A DNA stretch of 41,879 bases, from positions 1 through 41,879 of the IMG/VR virus record IMGVR_UViG_3300044470_000021. One strand, written 5' to 3'. This document shows, piece after piece, positions 38,258 through 41,879 of this stretch. Below the pieces are notes generated by a model. The model made no database searches and was not told the DNA's origin. It saw only the letters and a program-made list of their open reading frames with translations. Origin of the DNA: a virus. The translations under genes and the position numbers were made by a program. The first letter of the stretch is position 1. Each line of letters starts with the position of its first letter.

Positions 38258-38929
38258 CTAAAAGGGAACAGAATCCCCTGTTACCATCTCGCCATCGTCT
38301 TGCATGTTGTCAGGCAAGTCGGCGTCAGTATAGGAATCCGCAGGGGGATTATCGCCAGGTTCAGGGGCCGTCGTATTGCGCTGTTCGTGCGGCTTGACCT
38401 GTCCTTCCAGCTTCTCTTTGATCCACTGGGGAAGGAAATCGAACTGACTCACATCGTCAGGAGCATAGTAGATAAGTTTTCCCTCAGCTTTGGGTGCAGG
38501 GATGCCCTTTGGCATCGGCCCAACAGATGAGATGTTCGAGTAGGTCTTTCCTTTGGAATCTTTCTCGACAATACCCAACATGCAGGGCTTTCCGAGCACC
38601 GTGGCAACGTCGAAGACAGCGGCCTCATCGTCCGTGAAAGCACGACCGCGCCAGGACTCCAGAATCTTCCTCACCCGTGCTTTCTCGTGCATGGATGCGG
38701 TGAACGCTTGACCGATGACGCACGGTCCTTCCTGCTTCTTCCCATCCTTCTCAAACTCGACTCGCTCGGAAGGCACCTGATAGCGGATGTAGACCTGAAA
38801 CTTCGGGTCAGGATACAGCCCGCTTCCCGGTTGACGTCCGAGAAACACAACCATGTCGCAGATAGCAATGTAGCTACCACTTGGCAGTCCCTTGAAGTCG
38901 CCGCCACCCTTTACCGGAAAAGTTAGCAT
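38258..38929 (-). CDS. Putative single-strand DNA-binding protein
   Basis: 223 aa, ATG 38929 after AGGAGAATCACA. Pattern typical of a phage replication/recombination protein: FKGLPSGSYIAICDMVVFLG, FQVYIRYQVPSERVEFEKDG, GQAFTASMHEKARVRKILES, and LGKPCMLGIVEKDSKGKTYS with NISSVGPMPKG, suggesting an OB fold. The C-terminus is acidic, a feature of SSB proteins. Its stop overlaps the ribosome-binding site of the nuclease. Function inferred from family memory and context. Confidence 0.65.
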   Translation of the reverse strand: MLTFPVKGGGDFKGLPSGSYIAICDMVVFLGRQPGSGLYPDPKFQVYIRYQVPSERVEFEKDGKKQEGPCVIGQAFTASMHEKARVRKILESWRGRAFTDDEAAVFDVATVLGKPCMLGIVEKDSKGKTYSNISSVGPMPKGIPAPKAEGKLIYYAPDDVSQFDFLPQWIKEKLEGQVKPHEQRNTTAPEPGDNPPADSYTDADLPDNMQDDGEMVTGDSVPF

Positions 38930-38944
38930 TGTGATTCTCCTGTG

Positions 38945-39136
38945 TTATCTGATTTGGTTCCATTCCTCTGCAATCTTCATAATTTCGGCCAGTTTGTATC
39001 CCTTGCTGTCCGGGCCAGGTACGCAGGTCAACAGGCGATCCAGCAGAGCGCGTTGCTGTTTGCCGTGCTCCATGAGTGCTGTCACGCACGTTTGCAGCCG
39101 ATCCATCATCTCAGGCAGTTCAAGCAAGCGGGTCAT
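38945..39136 (-). CDS. Small helical protein, 63 aa
   Basis: ATG 39136 overlaps the upstream stop (ATGA) with GAGG 8 nt upstream; the frame to 39193 uses a non-ATG start and no site. Heptad-like helix (MDRLQTCVTALMEHGKQQRA) with two Cys. No family recognised. Confidence 0.65.
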   Translation of the reverse strand: MTRLLELPEMMDRLQTCVTALMEHGKQQRALLDRLLTCVPGPDSKGYKLAEIMKIAEEWNQIR

Positions 39137-39321
39137 TTGGTGCGCCTCACTTGCTTGCGCGATGCCCAACGCCTCAACCATCCGGGAATCCAATCGGTAA
39201 GGTGCTTCACCTGTTTACGCAGGCGGTACATGCGTTGCTGCTTGCGCCGCGCTGATTTGCAGTCATCGCAGCAATCGGCAATCTTCATCCGTGATGGGCA
39301 GTGCCATTTACGCCGCTTCAT
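39133..39321 (-). CDS. Basic Cys-rich micro-protein, 62 aa
   Basis: ATG 39321 follows AGAGGAG. Zinc-like cluster near the N-terminus (HCPSRMKIADCCDDC) followed by a Lys/Arg-rich helix (RKQQRMYRLRKQVKHL). It is probably DNA- or RNA-binding. Coupled on the downstream side and overlapping the previous gene by 14 bp. Confidence 0.65.
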   Translation of the reverse strand: MKRRKWHCPSRMKIADCCDDCKSARRKQQRMYRLRKQVKHLTDWIPGWLRRWASRKQVRRTK

Positions 39322-39454
39322 TTGCGTTCTCCTCTCGGTTGCCAAAGTTCGGGTCATTGTCGTGATCGTATTCGCGCTGATACGGTGTAGAGCAATCAGG
39401 CGCGTCCTCTTCGTCGAGCGGCTGTTCTGGGATTCCAGTGTAATAATCTTTCAT
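39308..39454 (-). CDS. Small acidic protein, 48 aa
   Basis: ATG 39454 overlaps the upstream stop (ATGA). MKDYYTGIPEQPLDEEDAPD then a Tyr/Asp/Asn-rich, probably disordered chain. It resembles the acidic 48-aa product at 37409-37555 in size and charge. Stop falls inside the next gene. Confidence 0.55.
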   Translation of the reverse strand: MKDYYTGIPEQPLDEEDAPDCSTPYQREYDHDNDPNFGNREENANEAA

Positions 39455-39648
39455 AGCTGGCCTTCAGAGGTGCGCTCAAACTCCTGCCGAGTGTCTTCCA
39501 AGGCGACCATGCAAACCCCCACGTCTTCACGCCATGGGTCGCCACCTAAGCCGTGACGAAGCGCATAGGCGTTGGTAAGTCCTGCGGCAAACTGCGCGAG
39601 ATTGTCTTCCTCGAAGATGCTTGCCGGATTCTTAGGATCGTATGCCAT
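39451..39648 (-). CDS. Small protein, 65 aa
   Basis: ATG 39648 follows AAAGGAG at 5 nt. Helical, acidic product (NPASIFEEDNLAQFAAGLTN) with a Gly-Gly turn and a C-terminal charged helix. No family recognised. Third gene down the right-hand early operon after the membrane protein. Confidence 0.65.
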   Translation of the reverse strand: MAYDPKNPASIFEEDNLAQFAAGLTNAYALRHGLGGDPWREDVGVCMVALEDTRQEFERTSEGQL

Positions 39649-39672
39649 GATGCTCCTTTGTGGTGGGTTGAG

Positions 39673-39801
39673 TTACCGTTTGGCGCGAAAAATCCCGTAA
39701 GCGAGTACGGCAAGGAATGTGCCGTAGACCGCGAGGCAGCATTCCAGCACGATTCTGAGGCCATGAATGCAGGCGGCGTGGATGGCGGGGTCGAGGGTCA
39801 T
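39673..39801 (-). CDS. 42-aa single-span membrane protein
   Basis: ATG 39801 overlaps the upstream stop (ATGA) and follows GGGGG. The C-terminal two-thirds is one transmembrane helix (LECCLAVYGTFLAVLAYGIF) closed by RAKR, giving a likely inside-positive C-terminus. Possibly an early membrane effector. The longer frame to 39879 lacks a site. Confidence 0.55.
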   Translation of the reverse strand: MTLDPAIHAACIHGLRIVLECCLAVYGTFLAVLAYGIFRAKR

Positions 39802-40034
39802 TTGGAGTCCCCCGTGCAGGCGGCGATGGCCGCGTCCAGATGTTTGAATGCTCCAGCTACGTCCTCGCAGGACAGACATCCCTTCGCAGTCTTAGATTCC
39901 GCGAGAGCGCGGTTCCGCTGGCAGGCAAGCTCGATAGCATCCGTATAACATATTGAGCCGTCGTTATTGAACCGCAGTGGGTCGCAGAGTTGATTGTGCG
40001 CCGTCTGGCGTTCTTGATGAGTCCATTCTGCCAT
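39798..40034 (-). CDS. Small Cys-containing protein, 78 aa
   Basis: ATG 40034 overlaps the upstream stop (TGATG) after AGGCAAG. Helical product with four Cys spread along it (LCDPLRF, SICYTDAIELACQ, GCLSCED). No recognisable metal-binding spacing except CLSC. Function unknown. Confidence 0.65.
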   Translation of the reverse strand: MAEWTHQERQTAHNQLCDPLRFNNDGSICYTDAIELACQRNRALAESKTAKGCLSCEDVAGAFKHLDAAIAACTGDSK

Positions 40035-40288
40035 CACTTGCCTGCTTTCTGGTGGATCGGTGCGTCGGCTGGCTGACCGCAGAATGCTACAGCGCACGGG
40101 CCCATGAGTGCCCACCATGGCGCAACGTAAAAGCTCCTGAATCGGTGCGGCTTCTCCTCCGCCTTGACCGCTTCCACGGCTGCGTCAATCCGTGCTATAT
40201 GCTTGTCTCTCATCCCACCACTATTCTTCATGGCGCGTCGTCCCTGTTCCACCGATGCCACCAGCTCTCTGACTGCATCCGATTGCAT
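40034..40288 (-). CDS. Small protein, 84 aa
   Basis: ATG 40288 overlaps the upstream stop (TAATG). N-terminal helix (DAVRELVASVEQGRRAMKNS), then a basic linker and an aromatic patch (FRSFYVAPWWALMGPCAVAF). No family recognised. Coupled to both neighbours. Confidence 0.6.
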   Translation of the reverse strand: MQSDAVRELVASVEQGRRAMKNSGGMRDKHIARIDAAVEAVKAEEKPHRFRSFYVAPWWALMGPCAVAFCGQPADAPIHQKAGK

Positions 40289-40665
40289 TAGCTCGCCTTT
40301 CCTTTCTCGTCGAAGAATATGGCGCACAGCAGCCGCTCGTCGCCTGCGTCCTTCTTCACGGCCTCTTTCTCCCGTCGTATCGCGCGCATCAAACCGCGGT
40401 GGAGCGCGTCCCGTTGGTCACGCACCCGCTGAAACACCCGCTCTGGGTCGGCATAGTACTCACTGCCGATGATCCCCACTTCACAGTGGGCCTTCTCCCA
40501 TCGCTTGCATAGTGCGACGAGCTTTTCGCGGGACATCCCCTCAATGAGATAAGAAGGTGCCGACCGCTCCTCTTGCTCCTCGTCTTCGCCGCCGATCTCC
40601 GGGATTGGCTCGGACGGCTCGCACTCACAGTCGTATTCCAGTCTTCCGCATACGGGACAGTTCAT
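40288..40665 (-). CDS. Zinc-knuckle/acidic protein, 125 aa
   Basis: ATG 40665 overlaps the stop of the 31-aa membrane peptide (ATGA). N-terminal metal site CPVCGRLEYDCEC, an acidic linker (GGEDEEQEERSAP), then a long charged helix (REKLVALCKRWEKAHCE) and basic C-terminus. The layout, small zinc module directly behind the membrane peptide, mirrors the moron operon at 7564-8059. Confidence 0.65.
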   Translation of the reverse strand: MNCPVCGRLEYDCECEPSEPIPEIGGEDEEQEERSAPSYLIEGMSREKLVALCKRWEKAHCEVGIIGSEYYADPERVFQRVRDQRDALHRGLMRAIRREKEAVKKDAGDERLLCAIFFDEKGKAS

Positions 40666-40757
40666 AGGTTGGACTTTCCGCCGCGAAGCTCAGAAACCAT
40701 CTCCATCACGGCCATAACGATGAGCGAAATTGACGGGACGATGAATAGCAGGTACAT
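40662..40757 (-). CDS. 31-aa single-span membrane peptide heading early operon
   Basis: ATG 40757 follows CAGGAG at 7 nt. MYLLFIVPSISLIVMAVMEM then VSELRGGKSNL: one transmembrane helix and a short basic tail. Same length as the peptide at 7964-8059 with shared PS, EM and terminal NL, so probably a paralogue. First gene of the right-hand leftward operon. Role unknown. Confidence 0.65.
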   Translation of the reverse strand: MYLLFIVPSISLIVMAVMEMVSELRGGKSNL

Positions 40758-40782
40758 GGGTAATCTCCTGTGCAACAAATAC

Positions 40783-40811
40783 AGCGTATCGGACATTCGA
40801 TACCTTGTCAA
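40783..40811 (-). promoter_or_regulatory. Right-hand leftward promoter with palindromic operator
   Basis: Minus strand: TTGACA (40811-40806), 17-bp spacer, TACGCT (40788-40783). The palindrome GTATCG-GACATT-CGATAC (40786-40803) fills the spacer. The transcript leader GTATTTGTTGCA is identical to that of the promoter at 2595-2623. Confidence 0.75.
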
Positions 40812-40819
40812 GAAAAAAG

Positions 40820-40848
40820 TTGACAAAGTTGCGAAATAGTTTTACGGT
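40820..40848 (+). promoter_or_regulatory. Repressor promoter
   Basis: TTGACA (40820-40825), 17-bp spacer, TACGGT (40843-40848), then 6 nt to ATG 40855. The -10 is weak, as in many activator-dependent maintenance promoters. Message would be leaderless or have a 0-2 nt leader. Confidence 0.5.
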
Positions 40849-40854
40849 AGGAGA

Positions 40855-41037
40855 ATGGACATCGGAGCGATGGTCACAAAACGCCGTGGGAAGCAGTCAA
40901 TGGCCGATTTTGCGCGTTCTCTTGGCGTGACTCGGCAGCGCGTATGGCAATGGGAGCACAACGATCACAAGCCCCCCGCGCTCATTCGCAGGAAACTTGG
41001 CATCCGAATACGGTACGAGATGAAGGCAGTGAAGTGA
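40855..41037 (+). CDS. Cro/CI-like XRE repressor, 60 aa
   Basis: ATG 40855; AGGAG lies only 1-2 nt upstream, too close for normal use, and a -10 ends 6 nt before it. A single helix-turn-helix fills the protein: MADFARSLGVTRQRVWQWEH, with a basic end (IRRKLGIRIRYEMKAVK). No dimerisation or cleavage domain, so it is Cro-like in size. It is divergent from the large leftward operon and sits beside a palindromic operator. Operator recognition is inferred. Confidence 0.75.
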   Translation: MDIGAMVTKRRGKQSMADFARSLGVTRQRVWQWEHNDHKPPALIRRKLGIRIRYEMKAVK

Positions 41038-41056
41038 ACCGCATTGGAGGCAACAC

Positions 41057-41404
41057 ATGGCAGAACTGAGTGAGGTAAAAAAGAGGGTACCGAAGAAGAT
41101 CGGAGAAGTTATGCACCGTACTTACGATCCGATCATCCTTGCCGACGCAATCATTCCGCTGGCGCAATTTCAGTTGGATAAGCCGACCGAGAAAGAGTTG
41201 GACTATCTAACTACCCGGTGGAGCGCGTCACAAGAGGAGGCGATTCGTGATTCTGTGATTGAGTTCGTCCGTCGCCGCAACGCAGCTCTTCAGTCGAAGC
41301 CAGTTGACCCGCGCATCGCAAAGGTAGTTGTGATACTGGATGAGCCGTGGATCACACCGGAAGATCGTGCGGTAAAGATTCTCGCTGTAATCGACAGGGT
41401 TTGA
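41057..41404 (+). CDS. Early hypothetical protein, 115 aa
   Basis: ATG 41057 follows GGAGGCAACAC. Helical, charged product with VKKRVPKKIGEVMHRTYDPI, a DYLTTRWSASQEEAIRD helix and an IAKVVVILDEPWITPEDRAV C-terminal part. No family recognised. Second gene after the repressor in the rightward operon. Confidence 0.7.
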   Translation: MAELSEVKKRVPKKIGEVMHRTYDPIILADAIIPLAQFQLDKPTEKELDYLTTRWSASQEEAIRDSVIEFVRRRNAALQSKPVDPRIAKVVVILDEPWITPEDRAVKILAVIDRV

Positions 41405-41452
41405 GAACCTGCTACTCACGTCTGTGGGCGGCGAGAAAAGGTACGGTGATGG

Positions 41453-41608
41453 ATGGCTCTGACTTTCCTGAATGAAGGATATTGCAACGTCGGCGGTGAT
41501 TGTACTCTGTGCTGGTGGGACAGGATGCGAAAGGGACTGCTCGTAAAGCCTCGGAAGCGCAGACCTAAATGTTTTGTAGCATGGAAGTGGAGAGTAATTG
41601 CAAGGTAG
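41453..41608 (+). CDS. Cys/Trp-rich basic micro-protein, 51 aa
   Basis: ATG 41453, after the segment GGTACGGTGATGG. An 8-codon frame at 41449 overlaps it. Contains CNVGGDCTLCWWDRMRKG followed by a Lys/Arg-rich run and another C, a likely zinc-bound nucleic-acid-binding protein. It is too short for standard callers. Supported by the repeated leader (see 41638) and coherent composition. Confidence 0.45.
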   Translation: MALTFLNEGYCNVGGDCTLCWWDRMRKGLLVKPRKRRPKCFVAWKWRVIAR

Positions 41609-41637
41609 TAGCCCCTAGGGGCGAGAGGAGTACGGTG

Positions 41638-41739
41638 ATGAGATTCCTGGATCGCCTTGGGTGCCTGCTATTCGGCCACCACCCAATTTCGCTTGGATGG
41701 GTGAGCCAGTACTGTCTTCGCTGTGGGAGGGATTTATGA
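41638..41739 (+). CDS. 33-aa micro-protein
   Basis: ATG 41638 follows GAGGAG with the same TACGGTG leader as the previous gene. MRFLDRLGCLLFGHHPISLG... and a C-terminal CLRCG give a C-x2-C pair with HH upstream. The stop overlaps the next ATG (ATGA). Confidence 0.45.
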   Translation: MRFLDRLGCLLFGHHPISLGWVSQYCLRCGRDL

Positions 41740-41879
41740 CATTGACAAAGGAAACGGCTGAGAAGTTGGTTGCGGCGGCGAAAGTCGTAGTCGAAGTCCT
41801 CAACAAAGATGAGCGCGTTGATCTCGGCCAATATAAGAGACTTCGCGATTCGGTTGCACAAGCAGAACGTGAATTGGCG
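41736..41879 (+). CDS. Helical protein, 3' end cut by window edge
   Basis: ATG 41736 overlaps the upstream stop and follows GGGAGG. Forty-eight codons are visible to the last base without a stop: MTLTKETAEKLVAAAKVVVE then VLNKDERVDLGQYKRLRDSV, a long charged helix. No family can be assigned from this fragment. Confidence 0.6.
   Translation, partial: MTLTKETAEKLVAAAKVVVEVLNKDERVDLGQYKRLRDSVAQAERELA

Noticed and set aside
41565-41861. Minus-strand frames at the right edge
   Set aside because: Antisense to coupled plus-strand micro-genes with ribosome-binding sites.
1-41879. tRNA genes, integrase, attachment sites and insertion sequences
   Set aside because: None could be supported by reading the sequence; no tRNA T-arm motif in a cloverleaf context and no transposase or recombinase motif found.

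Overview
The window is almost wall-to-wall bacteriophage or prophage DNA from a contractile-tailed (myovirus-type) phage. The structural run follows a fixed family order: small and large terminase, DUF1073 portal, SPP1 gp7-like head protein, DUF2213 protease/scaffold, Gp24-like cement protein, DUF2184 major capsid, DUF4054 connector, gp10-like and neck proteins, DUF3383 sheath, tube, frameshifted tail chaperone, lysozyme-bearing tape measure, a Pam3/Mu-like baseplate set, fibres and a lysis cassette. The DNA looks moderately GC-rich. I cannot place the host from sequence alone. An environmental Gram-negative such as an Acidobacteriota member is only a guess. No integrase, portal duplicate, tRNA or bacterial housekeeping gene is visible, and both window ends cut through genes.

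Layout. (1) 1-2779, minus strand: a leftward operon of small proteins ending in a truncated pentapeptide-repeat protein. (2) 2780-2837: a divergent control region with AGCATWATGCT palindromes. (3) 3018-32386, plus strand: packaging, head, tail, baseplate, fibres and lysis. This run is broken by a minus-strand three-gene 'moron' operon with its own promoter and tandem operators (7564-8133) and by a free-standing HNH gene with its own extended -10 (16221-16814). (4) 32390-32745: a gene-poor, strongly folding stretch, a candidate structured RNA. (5) 32746-40757, minus strand: a long leftward early operon of overlapping genes (endonucleases, a Fis-type regulator, replication protein, single-strand-binding-like protein, PD-(D/E)XK nuclease, many micro-proteins). 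(6) 40758-40854: a second divergent control region. (7) 40855 to the end, plus strand: a Cro/CI-like XRE repressor followed by small early genes that run off the window.

How it works together. The XRE repressor and the two divergent regions look like a lysis/lysogeny or early/late switch. The minus-strand promoters at 2595-2623 and 40783-40811 are near-copies (TTGACAAGG, N17 spacing, then a shared GTATTTGTTGCA leader) but carry different palindromes. Several genes have a -10 hexamer about 6 nt before the start codon and no Shine-Dalgarno, so leaderless transcripts appear to be a theme. Two paralogous 31-residue membrane peptides head the moron operon and the right-hand early operon, each followed by a small Cys-rich protein. 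Many start codons were moved inward from the longest open frame on the basis of ribosome-binding sites and ATGA/TAATG stop-start overlaps.
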